From NCBI GenBank assembly GCA_023138875.1, contig JAGLOO010000043.1, positions 60,719-124,718 of the forward strand: 64,000 nucleotides of DNA, given 5' to 3'. Positions 42,311-51,841 of this stretch are shown one piece after another (within the stretch, counting starts at the first letter, position 1; each line of letters starts with the position of its first letter). This DNA is from Bacteroidales bacterium. GTDB taxonomy: Bacteria; Bacteroidota; Bacteroidia; Bacteroidales; GCA-2748055. The position numbers and the translations under genes are program-made. Under the pieces are notes generated by a model, which was not told the DNA's origin, searched no databases, and was given only the letters and a program-made list of their open reading frames with translations.

Positions 42311-43336
42311 TCAATCCTGTTTCAGCAATCTTTTTGTAGAGAGTAAACCACAGGCGGCCCGGATATCCTGGCCCCGGCTTGCCCTGATGGTAGTGGTGAT
42401 CCCCTTTGCATTCAACCTGTCCTTGAATTGTAGTATGGTGGATTCACCGGGCGATTCAAGGGGTGTATCAGGAATGGGGTGGAAACGGATCAGGTTAATG
42501 CGGCAGCGAATTCCGTGAAGGATCCTGGAAAGCTCATTTACGTGTGCGGACGAATCGTTGAACCCTTTGAAAAGGATGTATTCAAAGGAGACCCTGCGCT
42601 GCCGGCCAAAATCCCATGACCGAATTTCATTCAACACTTCATTTAACGGATAAACCTGCTGAACCGGCATTAGTTTTCTCCGTTCTTCATCAAAAGGAGT
42701 ATGCAGGCTCACAGCCAGGTGGGCATTGCTTTTATCCAGGAATTCAAGCATGGCAGGAGTAATACCAATGGTTGATACGGTAATGCGGCGCGGACTCATC
42801 CCAAAGCCCCAGTCCGATGTAAGCACCTCAAGGCTTTTAAGAACTTCAGAAAGATTATCGAGGGGTTCGCCCATGCCCATGTAAACGATATTGGTCAGTT
42901 TTTTCCATTCGGGAAGACTGCGGTACTGGTTCAGGATCTCGCCAGCTGTGAGGTTTCCCTGAAAACCCTGCTTTCCGGTCATACAGAACATGCACCCCAT
43001 TTTACAGCCCACCTGAGAAGAGACACAAACCGTGCTCCTTTTCGCATCAGGGATGTATGCCGTTTCGATGAATTTTCCAGGGAGTGCAGGGAAAAGATAC
43101 TTTTTTGTACCATCTGTGGATTCCTGGACACCGGTTGGTTCATGAATTCCCAGTTCATACCCGGAAGATAGCTGGGAACGTGCTTTTTTGGACAGGTTGG
43201 TCATCTCCTCAAATCCGGAAATCTCTTTTTTGTACAACCATTCGGAAAGTTGTTTGCCAGTAAAAGAAGGAAGACCCAGGCTCACAGCAACGGCCTTGAG
43301 TTCCTCAAGTGTTTTTCCAAATAGTTTTTCCTGCAT
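42311..43336 (-). CDS. rlmN: Dual-specificity RNA methyltransferase RlmN
   Basis: A radical SAM enzyme that methylates C2 of A2503 in 23S rRNA and A37 in some tRNAs. The 341-aa protein has CxxxCxxC in VGCKMGCMFCMTGKQGF, the GMGEPLDNL and SLHTPFDEERRKLMPV blocks and the C-terminal catalytic Cys in DIRAACGLL. Cfr-type sequences are related, but the overall motifs fit RlmN. It lies between the SDR gene and comF on the same strand. Confidence 0.96.
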   Translation of the reverse strand: MQEKLFGKTLEELKAVAVSLGLPSFTGKQLSEWLYKKEISGFEEMTNLSKKARSQLSSGYELGIHEPTGVQESTDGTKKYLFPALPGKFIETAYIPDAKRSTVCVSSQVGCKMGCMFCMTGKQGFQGNLTAGEILNQYRSLPEWKKLTNIVYMGMGEPLDNLSEVLKSLEVLTSDWGFGMSPRRITVSTIGITPAMLEFLDKSNAHLAVSLHTPFDEERRKLMPVQQVYPLNEVLNEIRSWDFGRQRRVSFEYILFKGFNDSSAHVNELSRILHGIRCRINLIRFHPIPDTPLESPGESTILQFKDRLNAKGITTTIRASRGQDIRAACGLLSTKRLLKQD

Positions 43337-43366
43337 GAATCAAAAATTAAATTTTGGAGTGATTTG

Positions 43367-44161
43367 CTACCATACTGTTCTCATCTTACCACCATCGATG
43401 ATAAAGGTCTCGCCTGTTACATAAGAAGCGGCTTCAGAAAGCAGAAAAACCGCAGCTTTCCCAAATTCATCGGGATCTCCGTATCTGCCCATGGGAATCC
43501 TGTCGAAATTGATCTTCCTCACATTTTCCAGGCTGAGTCTCCATTCACCGGAGTTACGCAGATCCAGCTCTTTTAATCGCTCTGTATCAAAAAGGCCGGG
43601 AACCAGGTTATTGATGCGAATGTTTTCCGGGGCAACCTGGAATGACAGGCTTTTTACAAGGCTGGTTACTCCTGATCGAAACACATTAGAAAGTAACAGG
43701 TTATCAATGGGTTCTTTTATTGAACTTGAAGTAATAGTTAAAATTGATCCGGACTGTTTACGCCGCATCTCGGGAAGCACTTCCCGGATAAGCCTCACTG
43801 CACTCATCAGGGTGTTTTCATAACCGGCTAACCAGCGGCTGTCATCAATCTCATCGAACGTTCCCGGAGGAGGTCCGCCTCCATTCACAACCAATCCGTC
43901 GATGGTGCCCAGTTCTTCAATGGTGTTTTTCATCCAGCGCTCAATGGAAACCGGGTCAGCCACATCCAGGGTGGAAGCAAACACGGTGGCATCAGGCACT
44001 TCCTGCCTGATTTGATCGGCTGCCTCATTGATATTCTTCTGGTTTCGGCTGCCCAGTGACAGCATGGCTCCTTCCAGGGCGGCCTGCCTGGCAATTCCAA
44101 ACCCCAGACCTTTGCTTGATGCAGCCACCATCATTACTTTATTTTTCAATCCCAAATCCAT
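43367..44161 (-). CDS. SDR-family oxidoreductase with atypical active site
   Basis: A 264-aa Rossmann-fold protein of the short-chain dehydrogenase superfamily: cofactor loop VAASSKGLGFGIARQAA, NGGGPPPGTFDE in place of the usual NNAG, Ser in LTITSSSIKEP, and the C-terminal VTGETFIIDGGKMRTVW. The catalytic YxxxK is replaced by S158-x3-R162 (LLLSNVFRSG). I recall an SDR subgroup with the same PIDNLxLSN signature, so it is a conserved variant. The ATG at 44161 is preferred over a 39-residue N-terminal extension. Substrate unknown. Confidence 0.88.
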   Translation of the reverse strand: MDLGLKNKVMMVAASSKGLGFGIARQAALEGAMLSLGSRNQKNINEAADQIRQEVPDATVFASTLDVADPVSIERWMKNTIEELGTIDGLVVNGGGPPPGTFDEIDDSRWLAGYENTLMSAVRLIREVLPEMRRKQSGSILTITSSSIKEPIDNLLLSNVFRSGVTSLVKSLSFQVAPENIRINNLVPGLFDTERLKELDLRNSGEWRLSLENVRKINFDRIPMGRYGDPDEFGKAAVFLLSEAASYVTGETFIIDGGKMRTVW

Positions 44162-44346
44162 AACTATTGTTTTACGATTTTTTCTTTCCGGGCCGGTGAA
44201 TCTTTTCTGTATGGTATAGGAATAACCCATAACAATGGAAAATGTTGATCTCCTGTCAGCAGAAGCGTATGAACTCATAAACAGTTGTCAGCATGAGATA
44301 TTCAAATAAATTTCTTTTCTTGCTATTGCAACAAAAAATATTTCTC

Positions 44347-45870
44347 ATGAAAAAATTGAATTTATTGCTATTGACTATACTGGTATCCTCCCCTGTGCTT
44401 ATTGCCGGAGGCCTGGTTACCAACACAAACCAGAGTGCCGCATGGGCCAGACTACTCTCCCGTCATGCTTCATATGGAGTTGATGCGGTGTACTTTAATC
44501 CGGCAGGATTGGCATTGCTGGGAAACGGACTTCACCTGTCCATTTCAAACCAATCCATTTTCCAAACCCAGCAGATTACCAGTAGTTATCCTTATATCAC
44601 TGGTACCCCCAAGATGTATGAGGGTACGGTGACCGCCCCTGTTTTTCCAAGCATCTATGTAGCTTATAAAATGGATAAATGGGCATTTTCGGCCGGAGTT
44701 AATGTCATTGGCGGCGGCGGCGGCGCAGATTTTACCGGCGGATTACCTTCATTTGAGATCCCGGTGGCATCTCTGGTGCCAATGCTTTATGGTAGCTTAC
44801 GTCCCCTCGACCTGGCTATAGAAGAGGGGACAGGCTGGGACCCCGGTTATTCAAATATTACCGGGTATGACATGAATGCAGCCTTTAACGGTACATCCAT
44901 GTACCTTGGATACCAGCTTGGGGCCACCTATGCCATTAATGATATGATATCAGTTGCAATAGGCGCGAGGTATGTGATGGCAACCAACACCTATGAAGGA
45001 TCATTAACCGGGATTACCATTGATGCACCTTATGGCGGCACTGCGCCTGACGGAACCCAGACCCCGGGAGATTACCTCAGAAGAGTAGCAACCAATCCAG
45101 CATTGCCTGCTGAAGTAGTTGCAGGATTGACAGCCAATGCCGATATTCTGGACGCCAAGACGGGTGATGCCTATTTAGATGCTGTTCAAAAAGGTTCGGG
45201 GATCACTCCCATTGTGGGCCTTAATATTCATCTCAGCGATATGCTGAATGTGGCAATAAGGTACGAGCACCACACAAAACTGGAATTAACCAATGAAACT
45301 GAAGTGGATGATGTGAATATGTTTCCCGACGGTGCAAAATCCAGGGCAGACCTTCCCGGGATGATCTCCTTAGGTGCGCAATTGAAACCCATTCCAAAGC
45401 TAACTGCAAACCTGGGATTCACCTATTATTTAGATAAATCGGCTTATTACGGGAATGTTGAAACAGACGCTGATGGTCTGCCTGTCATGGCAGAAGATGG
45501 AATCTCTTTTGTTCAGATCAACAACAAATCCACCATAGACAACAATATGTTTGAGATTTCCGCCGGTGTTGAATATATGATCATTGATATGGTAGGTATC
45601 AGTGCCGGATACTCGCTGAGTAATGTAGGTATCAATGACCAATATCAGTCTGACCTGAGCTTCAGTTTGAATACCAACTCAGTGGGGGGTGGATTTGTAA
45701 TAAATCTCGGCAAAAAATTGGCCATCAATGCAGGTGTTGTTTATGTCATGTACCAGGACAGCGATGTGGATGAAGCTTATGATTTAACAGATGAAATATC
45801 GGTGCCCTATACAACCAATTACCTGAAGAACACAATGATCTATGCAATAGGTGTTGATATAAGCTTGTAG
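44347..45870 (+). CDS. OmpP1/FadL-like outer-membrane transport protein
   Basis: A 507-aa outer-membrane barrel of the FadL/TodX family, which carries hydrophobic compounds such as fatty acids. It has a signal peptide (MKKLNLLLLTILVSSP...), the N-terminal hatch region with NTNQSAAWARLLSRHASYGVD and YFNPAGLAL, and glycine/aromatic-rich strands to a C-terminal strand. The start is ATG 44347, which begins the signal peptide; an 18-residue upstream extension is less likely. It is divergent from the SDR gene. Confidence 0.88.
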   Translation: MKKLNLLLLTILVSSPVLIAGGLVTNTNQSAAWARLLSRHASYGVDAVYFNPAGLALLGNGLHLSISNQSIFQTQQITSSYPYITGTPKMYEGTVTAPVFPSIYVAYKMDKWAFSAGVNVIGGGGGADFTGGLPSFEIPVASLVPMLYGSLRPLDLAIEEGTGWDPGYSNITGYDMNAAFNGTSMYLGYQLGATYAINDMISVAIGARYVMATNTYEGSLTGITIDAPYGGTAPDGTQTPGDYLRRVATNPALPAEVVAGLTANADILDAKTGDAYLDAVQKGSGITPIVGLNIHLSDMLNVAIRYEHHTKLELTNETEVDDVNMFPDGAKSRADLPGMISLGAQLKPIPKLTANLGFTYYLDKSAYYGNVETDADGLPVMAEDGISFVQINNKSTIDNNMFEISAGVEYMIIDMVGISAGYSLSNVGINDQYQSDLSFSLNTNSVGGGFVINLGKKLAINAGVVYVMYQDSDVDEAYDLTDEISVPYTTNYLKNTMIYAIGVDISL

Positions 45871-45881
45871 TAAAGACCGTA

Positions 45882-47111
45882 TCAGGTTCCCCCGGTGGGT
45901 TCTTCCGGGGGATCACCTTCCAGCCGGCTGATCACTACAGCGCCCACGCTATCACTGAAAACATTAACCGTGGTACGGAACATATCCAGTATCCGGTCCA
46001 CTGCAAGAATAATGGCCACACCCTCCAGTGGAAGTCCCACTGCTTTAAGGATGATGGACATCATGATAAATCCACTCATGGGGATGCTGGCTGCCCCAAT
46101 GGAAGCAAGAACTGCGGTGACTACGATGATCCCCTGTTGCGCCATCCCCAGTTCAAATCCATACACCTGGGCAATGAATATGACGGCCACACATTCGTAG
46201 AGTGCCGTGCCATCCATATTGATGGTGGCCCCGATGGGCAGCACAAATCCCGCAGCTTTTTTTGATGCACCGGACACTTCCGTCACCGCTTTCATGGTCA
46301 GCGGAAGCGTCACAATGGTGGAACAGGTGGAAAAGGCGGTCAACAGAGCCGAGAGCATACCCTGGTAGTGTTTTACCGGACTGAATTTACCAATGTATTT
46401 TAGCAATAACGGCAGGGTAATAAAAAAGTGGATGGATAATCCTGCCAGCACCACCAGGAAAAATTTCCCCAGGGAAGCGAACGCATCAAAACCTGTTTTT
46501 GCAACGATAGCTGCAATGATTCCAAATACCCCGATGGGAGCGGTCCAGATTACAAAGGAAGTTAGTTTCATCATGGCCTCAAAAGCAGCCATGAAAATGT
46601 TCCCCATCAGATCCCGTTGATCGGTTTTCAGCCTGGTTATAAAAAATCCAAATAACAGAGAGAAGAAGATCACTGGAAGAACATCTCCGTTGGCCATGGC
46701 CTCGAAGGGGTTTTCAGGAATGATGTTCAGCAGGAGCTCTCCGAATCCCTGGTCTGCCACCCCAATACCTTCGGGATTTTGATCAAGGCCAACATTTGCT
46801 CCTTTGCCGGGTTGGAAAATATTAACCAGGACCTGACCGGTCAGGATGGCCAGCAAACTTGTAGTAATGTAATAAGTAATGGTTCGCAGACTGATCCTTC
46901 CAAGCCCCCTACTGCTTCCTACCTGGATTACCGCACTGATGATGGAGGTGATCACCAGGGGCAGGATGGCCATTCTCAGCAGGCGAAGGAACAGATCCTT
47001 CATGGGCTCTGCAACGGAAAGGATGGGTTCCCCCACCAACCATCCCATCAGGATTCCAAGGAAAAAGCCCGCAAAAATCAGGTATGTAAGTGTATGTTTT
47101 CTGGCTAGCAT
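45882..47111 (-). CDS. Dicarboxylate/amino acid:cation symporter (DAACS family)
   Basis: A 409-aa inner-membrane sodium- or proton-coupled carrier of the GltP/DctA type for glutamate, aspartate or C4-dicarboxylates. The two hairpin motifs are present: [15 protein letters not shown] (serine-rich HP1 region) and [13 protein letters not shown] (NMDGT motif). A GTG at 47135 would add eight residues; ATG 47111 is chosen. It is divergent from mutS and has no adjacent regulator. Confidence 0.92.
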   Translation of the reverse strand: MLARKHTLTYLIFAGFFLGILMGWLVGEPILSVAEPMKDLFLRLLRMAILPLVITSIISAVIQVGSSRGLGRISLRTITYYITTSLLAILTGQVLVNIFQPGKGANVGLDQNPEGIGVADQGFGELLLNIIPENPFEAMANGDVLPVIFFSLLFGFFITRLKTDQRDLMGNIFMAAFEAMMKLTSFVIWTAPIGVFGIIAAIVAKTGFDAFASLGKFFLVVLAGLSIHFFITLPLLLKYIGKFSPVKHYQGMLSALLTAFSTCSTIVTLPLTMKAVTEVSGASKKAAGFVLPIGATINMDGTALYECVAVIFIAQVYGFELGMAQQGIIVVTAVLASIGAASIPMSGFIMMSIILKAVGLPLEGVAIILAVDRILDMFRTTVNVFSDSVGAVVISRLEGDPPEEPTGGT

Positions 47112-47191
47112 GGCGTCAATTAAGAAAAAAAACACGAGAAATAAAAAAGCATGCTTATTATGGATTATTTTTGGGATTCGATTATCTGTTT

Positions 47192-49807
47192 GTGAAGGCC
47201 TCTAAAAATATCGTTGAAACGCCATTGATGAAGCAATACTTTTCCATCAAGGCCAAGCATCCTGATGCAGTATTGTTATTCAGGGTGGGAGATTTTTATG
47301 AGACTTTTGGGGAAGATGCCATCCGGACAGCTGAAATTTTAGGAATTACTCTTACCCGAAGAGCCAACGGAGCCGCATCATTCGTTGAGCTGGCGGGGTT
47401 CCCGTACCACGCTCTGGACACTTACCTTCCAAAGCTGGTACGCGCAGGTCAGCGTGTGGCCATCTGCGAACAACTGGAAGATCCGAAGCTCACAAAAAAA
47501 ATAGTGAAGCGAGGGATCACCGAACTGGTAACTCCGGGATTAACATTCAATGAAAATGTTCTGGATAACAAGGAGAATAACTTCCTGGCCTCCGTATACC
47601 TGGACCATCAATTGAATGGTATAGCATTTCTTGATATATCTACAGGGGAGTTTTTAACCTCCCAGGGAGATCGGGCGTTCATTGATAAATTATTGAGCAG
47701 TTTCAATCCAAAGGAAGTGCTGATTCAGAAGAGCAACAGGGATTCATTCCTGGAATCCTTTGGTGAAAGCTATTATACCTTTCCGCTGGATGATTGGGTT
47801 TATACCGAGGACAATGCCAGGGAGAAGCTGCAACGGCAATTCGGAACACAGAACCTGAAGGGTTTTGGTATCCATGATATGGGCCATGGCATCATTGCCA
47901 GCGGAGCCATCCTGCAGTATCTCGATCTGACACAGCATTCAAGCATAGGGCATGTATCCCGGTTATCCCGGATTGAACGCGACCATTATATGTGGCTCGA
48001 CCGGTTTACGATCAGGAACCTGGAGATTTTTCAATCCCTCTATGAGGGAGCCAGGACCCTTCTGGATGTGATGGATCAGACAGTATCCCCTATGGGTGCA
48101 CGCCTGTTAAAACGCTGGTTATCGCTTCCGCTCAAGGATGTATTGCTGATCCGGGAGCGGCACAATATGGTGGAGTACATCAAACAGGAAGAGGAGTTCA
48201 GGGAGTTCCTGACAGAGCAGATCAAAAAAATAGGAGACCTTGAGCGGATCATATCAAAAGTTGCGGTTGGAAGAGTTGCGCCACGCGAACTGGTGCAATT
48301 AAAAATCGCCCTTTCCGCGATCGCAACGTTGAAAGAGCAATGCACCCTATCGGATGAGGTATCGTTGCAAAAACTGGCATCTCAGCTGGATCCATGCAGC
48401 GAGGTAAAGGACCGCATTGAAAATGAGATTGAAGATGAACCACCTGCCATGTTGAATAAAGGTGGGGTTATAGCTGCCGGTGTATCTGAAGAGCTGGATG
48501 AACTCAGGGAGATTATGCATTCAGGTAAAGACTACCTGGTTGGCCTCCAGCAAAGAGAAATGGAGCGGACCGGTATCACGAGCCTTAAGGTGGGCTTTAA
48601 CAGTGTTTTCGGATATTATTTAGAAGTTCGCAACACACACAAAGATAAAGTTCCGGAAGAATGGATCAGGAAACAAACACTGGTCAGCGCCGAACGATAC
48701 ATTACCGAAGAGTTGAAATCTTATGAAGAGAAGATCCTTGGTGCAGAGGAAAAGTGCCTGGCCCTTGAAGTTCGGTTGTTCCAGGAACTGGTGACCGGAA
48801 TTTCCGGATGGATTGAAGCCATTCAGCTGAATGCTTCCCTGGTGGCGCGGCTTGACTGCCTGCTCTCCTTTTCCCGGATCGCCATCGAATACAATTATTG
48901 TCGTCCCGAAGTCAATGAATCTACCACCATTGAGATTACTGAAGGGCGCCATCCGGTCATTGAGAGGCAATTACCGGTTGATGAAGCTTATGTGACCAAC
49001 AGTGTTAAGCTCGATGATGAGCAGCAACAGATCATTATTCTTACCGGACCCAACATGTCGGGTAAATCGGCTTTTCTGAGACAGACAGCACTGATTACAC
49101 TCATGGCCCAGGCAGGTAGTTTTGTCCCCGCCGAAACCGCCAGCATCGGATGGGTGGATAAGATCTTCACCAGGGTGGGAGCATCGGATAACATCTCCCT
49201 GGGAGAGTCCACTTTCATGGTAGAAATGCTGGAGGCGGCAAGCATTTTGAACAACCTGTCGGAGCGGAGCCTGATCATCCTGGATGAAATTGGGCGGGGG
49301 ACCAGCACCTATGACGGCATCTCCATTGCCTGGGCCATGGTAGAATATATCCATGAACTACCGGGGGGAAAGGCCAAAACCCTTTTTGCCACCCATTATC
49401 ATGAACTGAATGAGATGGAAGCTTCCTTTCCCAGGATCAGGAATTATAATGTATCCATCAGAGAGCTGGACGACAGGGTTATTTTCCTGAGAAAACTGGT
49501 TCCCGGGGGAAGCGAACACAGCTTCGGTATCCATGTGGCCCGGATGGCGGGAATGCCCAGGAGTGTTGTGAAACGGGCCAATGAGATAATGGAGGAGCTG
49601 GAAAAAACAGGAGGAGAAAAGAATCTCAGCAAACCTGTTGGGGAGCTTGCAGGTCAGCGGGAAGGCCTGCAGATGAGCTTCTTCCAGCTGGATGATCCCG
49701 TACTAAAACAGATCCGGGATGAGATAGCAGGCCTGGATATCAACAACCTGACCCCGGTAGAAGCACTGAATAAACTGAACGAGATAAAGAAGCTATCGGG
49801 ATTATAA
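47192..49807 (+). CDS. mutS: DNA mismatch repair protein MutS
   Basis: Recognises mismatches and starts repair with MutL. With the GTG start at 47192 the protein has 871 aa and begins [17 protein letters not shown], matching the family N-terminus; an ATG at 47228 would also leave the mismatch-binding FYETFG motif ([13 protein letters not shown]) intact. The ATPase has Walker [16 protein letters not shown], Walker [17 protein letters not shown] and the ATHYHEL His switch. A longer frame back to 47090 runs into the divergent symporter gene and lacks support. mutL is not in the window. Confidence 0.97.
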   Translation: MKASKNIVETPLMKQYFSIKAKHPDAVLLFRVGDFYETFGEDAIRTAEILGITLTRRANGAASFVELAGFPYHALDTYLPKLVRAGQRVAICEQLEDPKLTKKIVKRGITELVTPGLTFNENVLDNKENNFLASVYLDHQLNGIAFLDISTGEFLTSQGDRAFIDKLLSSFNPKEVLIQKSNRDSFLESFGESYYTFPLDDWVYTEDNAREKLQRQFGTQNLKGFGIHDMGHGIIASGAILQYLDLTQHSSIGHVSRLSRIERDHYMWLDRFTIRNLEIFQSLYEGARTLLDVMDQTVSPMGARLLKRWLSLPLKDVLLIRERHNMVEYIKQEEEFREFLTEQIKKIGDLERIISKVAVGRVAPRELVQLKIALSAIATLKEQCTLSDEVSLQKLASQLDPCSEVKDRIENEIEDEPPAMLNKGGVIAAGVSEELDELREIMHSGKDYLVGLQQREMERTGITSLKVGFNSVFGYYLEVRNTHKDKVPEEWIRKQTLVSAERYITEELKSYEEKILGAEEKCLALEVRLFQELVTGISGWIEAIQLNASLVARLDCLLSFSRIAIEYNYCRPEVNESTTIEITEGRHPVIERQLPVDEAYVTNSVKLDDEQQQIIILTGPNMSGKSAFLRQTALITLMAQAGSFVPAETASIGWVDKIFTRVGASDNISLGESTFMVEMLEAASILNNLSERSLIILDEIGRGTSTYDGISIAWAMVEYIHELPGGKAKTLFATHYHELNEMEASFPRIRNYNVSIRELDDRVIFLRKLVPGGSEHSFGIHVARMAGMPRSVVKRANEIMEELEKTGGEKNLSKPVGELAGQREGLQMSFFQLDDPVLKQIRDEIAGLDINNLTPVEALNKLNEIKKLSGL

Positions 49808-49853
49808 TCAGCGTATTGAATCCTTATGGATCAAAAAAATACAGCTAATCTGC

Positions 49854-49884
49854 TTGCAGGATTGATTTTTGAGTTCTATATTTG
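49854..49884 (+). promoter_or_regulatory. Promoter of tRNA-Gly
   Basis: TATATTTG at 49877-49884 matches the TAnnTTTG -7 element, with a TTG (49854-49856) 20 bp upstream in the -33 position. The tRNA begins 10 bp downstream. This is the best-formed two-part promoter seen in the window. Confidence 0.75.
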
Positions 49885-49894
49885 CATTCCATTT

Positions 49895-49967
<73 letters not shown>

Positions 49968-49976
49968 CAAAATTCG

Positions 49977-50010
49977 AAAAGAGGGTGTCCATAGCGATGT
50001 CCTCTTTTTT
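49977..50010 (+). terminator. Terminator after tRNA-Gly
   Basis: An inverted repeat AAAAGAGG / CCTCTTTT around a 16-nt loop is followed by a T run, 10 bp after the tRNA. Confidence 0.7.
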
Positions 50011-50080
50011 CATGCTGTTCAGCAAATTCTAAACTGATATATATCAGTTGGATATACTGTTTCCTTAATTGTTTCAAGTC

Positions 50081-50088
50081 TATATTTG
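50081..50088 (+). promoter_or_regulatory. -7 promoter element (TATATTTG) of the 50125 gene
   Basis: TATATTTG matches TAnnTTTG and lies 36 nt before the ATG at 50125. It includes the TTG at 50086 that could be misread as the start of a longer protein. Confidence 0.6.
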
Positions 50089-50124
50089 GATCAAATATTG
50101 TTTGTAAATCCAAAACCTAAGATT

Positions 50125-50802
50125 ATGAAAAGAATTATTGTCCTCGGAGCCTTTCTGTTGATGGGTTCAGTATTTGTACTTGGGATCTCCCCTTACCTCA
50201 AGGTTGCAGAACTTACCGGTGATATAGGAGCCGCTGCGGAAAAGGTGGAGACTGTACTTGGTGAAAACGGATATGAAGTCATTGGTCGTTATAAGCCTGG
50301 CGGAAATTCAAATTTCAGTGTAGTTGTTTTTACCAGTGACAAAATCAAAACATTTTGTTTGAACGCGAAGGGAAGGGGAATGCTGGCAGCTGCTATGAAG
50401 GTAGGATTGGAGAAAAGGGGTGGTGTGATCAATGTATCCATACTGAATCCGGAATATTTGTTTTATGCTTATTTCCGTGACCAAATGGACAATAGCTCTT
50501 TCAAATTCTCTGCAAAGGATCTGAAAAAATATCATTACATGATGGGTATGCCCCATTTTGATGATCCTGTGAAGCTGGCAGAATTTGAAAATTTCCAGCA
50601 GGGAGTTGCCAAAATCCAGAAAAACCTCACGGCCCGGAAGGGAAATACTGTCAAGGTTTATGAGATAATCGATGAAAAAAACAGGACCGCAGTGTTTGGA
50701 GTGGGATTGCTTGACAAAGAAGAAGGAGAAGCGCACTTTTTGCCGATCATTGGTGAAAGTCACGTTGCAGCAATGCCTTATGAGCTCGCCGGGCGACGTT
50801 GA
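50125..50802 (+). CDS. Secreted protein of unknown function, 3' end apparently frameshifted
   Basis: A 225-aa product with a signal peptide (MKRIIVLGAFLLMGSVFVLG) and a body starting SPYLKVAELTGDIGAAAEKV that resembles DUF302-type proteins. The frame ends HVAAMPYELAGRR. In the next frame, 50781-50830 reads MSSPGDVEDAMKALMK and then stops. That sounds like the natural C-terminus, so an indel or a deletion with a frame change near 50780 seems likely. Promoter TATATTTG upstream suggests it is, or was, expressed. Function is not recognised. Confidence 0.6.
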   Translation: MKRIIVLGAFLLMGSVFVLGISPYLKVAELTGDIGAAAEKVETVLGENGYEVIGRYKPGGNSNFSVVVFTSDKIKTFCLNAKGRGMLAAAMKVGLEKRGGVINVSILNPEYLFYAYFRDQMDNSSFKFSAKDLKKYHYMMGMPHFDDPVKLAEFENFQQGVAKIQKNLTARKGNTVKVYEIIDEKNRTAVFGVGLLDKEEGEAHFLPIIGESHVAAMPYELAGRR

Positions 50803-50847
50803 GGATGCCATGAAGGCCCTGATGAAATAACGTATCGCTTTTTTACT

Positions 50848-50855
50848 TAAATTTG
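50848..50855 (+). promoter_or_regulatory. -7 promoter element (TAAATTTG), probably of tRNA-Leu
   Basis: TAAATTTG matches TAnnTTTG. It lies 12 bp before a copy of the first 11 nt of tRNA-Leu (50867-50877), the same spacing as for tRNA-Gly, but 101 bp before the full tRNA-Leu gene. No other promoter is visible nearer the tRNA. Confidence 0.6.
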
Positions 50856-50866
50856 CACCGCTTACC

Positions 50867-50966
50867 GCCCGGATGGCCTATTCCGCCATTCCAGCGGGAA
50901 GGCAGCAGTCCTAGGTGAACTGCAAAGACATAATGGTAGCAATGGTCTGCTTAATGCCCGGATGGC
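50867..50966. repeat. 11-bp direct repeat of the tRNA-Leu 5' end with 78-bp spacer
   Basis: GCCCGGATGGC occurs at 50867-50877 and again at 50956-50966, where it is the true 5' end of tRNA-Leu. The first copy is followed by CCTATTCCGCCAT, the reverse complement of the next part of the tRNA (ATGGCGGAATAGG). The upstream unit is thus a direct copy joined to an inverted copy, as template switching would produce. Confidence 0.7.
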
Positions 50967-51041
50967 GGAATAGGTAGACGCGCTGGACTTAAAATCCAGT
51001 GGCCAGTAATGGCCGTGCCGGTTCGATTCCGGCTCCGGGTA
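50956..51041 (+). tRNA. tRNA-Leu (anticodon TAA)
   Basis: An 86-nt class II tRNA: acceptor GCCCGGA/TCCGGGT (terminal G:U), anticodon stem CTGGA/TCCAG with loop CTTAAAA (anticodon TAA), long variable arm TGGCCAGTAATGGCC, and T arm GCCGG-TTCGATT-CCGGC. Discriminator A; CCA not encoded. See the displaced promoter upstream. Confidence 0.93.
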
Positions 51042-51051
51042 CAATTATGTT

Positions 51052-51095
51052 AAAGAAAGCTCTGTACGATAATACATTACAGGGCTTTCTTTTTT
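51052..51095 (+). terminator. Terminator after tRNA-Leu
   Basis: A long stem, AAAGAAAGCTCTGTA against TACAGGGCTTTCTTT, closes a short AT-rich loop and ends in a T run, 10 bp after the tRNA. Confidence 0.85.
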
Positions 51096-51204
51096 ATGGG
51101 GGCGGGATTGGGTGCGAATTTGACTGGGTATCTGTAATTTGTTCATTTGTAAACCTGGTTTGTTTAAAATGATTTATGTTTAGTATGTTTTTGATGACAG
51201 GATA

Positions 51205-51756
51205 TTACTCTGCTGTTTGCAGAACAAACTGATCCGGACGTTTTCCTGATACACCATTGTAAAGGCTGTTGATTTGGTTTATTACAGAATAGTAGTCTCC
51301 GATTTCATAAATCACACCTTTTATCCCCATCTCTTTTACTTTATAATCAAGAGATGCTACTATAATGGGAACATTGGCTTTGAGAGCCATATAATAGAAT
51401 CCCTTATTCCAATCCGATACTTTTTTGATCCATCCTTCCGGAGAAATAACTATATGTAATTCATCGGAATTATTTAGCAGTTCTGCAACTTGATAAATAG
51501 CGTTTTGATTTTTTACCCCTCTGACAGCTATCGAACCGAATTTTTTCATTACCAGATTCATGGGAAAAAAGAAAAGCTCTTTTTTTGAGAGAAATTTGTA
51601 ATTGATTCCTAATTCAGTTATTCCAAGTTTCCCATAGAAAGCATCAATATGAGCAGTGTGAGGTGCGAAAACTATTATTGACTTTTTAATGTCAGGGAAA
51701 TCACCCGTAATCTTCCATCCTAATCTATCTAAAACTTTACCTGCGATTGTTTCCAT
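51205..51756 (-). CDS. 1-acylglycerol-3-phosphate O-acyltransferase-like (LPLAT) protein
   Basis: A 183-aa PlsC-superfamily acyltransferase. The HxxxxD catalytic motif is in APHTAHIDAF and the phosphate-binding motif in VISPEGWIKK; FGSIAVRGVKNQNAI fits the intermediate block. It has no membrane anchor and is shorter than housekeeping PlsC, so a role in a specialised lipid is likely. It lies downstream of a TetR gene on the same strand and may be its target. Flanking decayed DNA suggests an accessory module. Confidence 0.85.
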   Translation of the reverse strand: METIAGKVLDRLGWKITGDFPDIKKSIIVFAPHTAHIDAFYGKLGITELGINYKFLSKKELFFFPMNLVMKKFGSIAVRGVKNQNAIYQVAELLNNSDELHIVISPEGWIKKVSDWNKGFYYMALKANVPIIVASLDYKVKEMGIKGVIYEIGDYYSVINQINSLYNGVSGKRPDQFVLQTAE

Positions 51757-51782
51757 ATAACCATTACTTTAATATTCATTTG

Positions 51783-51841
51783 AGCCACGCCATTTAAGGC
51801 AAAGATTCGGCATCCAATGCCTTTTTTGCCGTAGAGTGGCT
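51783..51841. repeat. Nested inverted repeat between the TetR and LPLAT genes
   Basis: Three nested dyads: AGCCAC (51783) with GTGGCT (51836), GGCAAA (51798) with TTTGCC (51825), and GGCAT (51809) with ATGCC (51817) around CCA. A T6 run sits inside the middle stem. It starts at the tetR stop codon. It could act as a processing or partial-termination hairpin, or be a small mobile hairpin element. Confidence 0.6.

Noticed and set aside
50862..51044. 60-codon minus-strand frame over tRNA-Leu
   Set aside because: It is antisense to a tRNA and has no family or promoter support.
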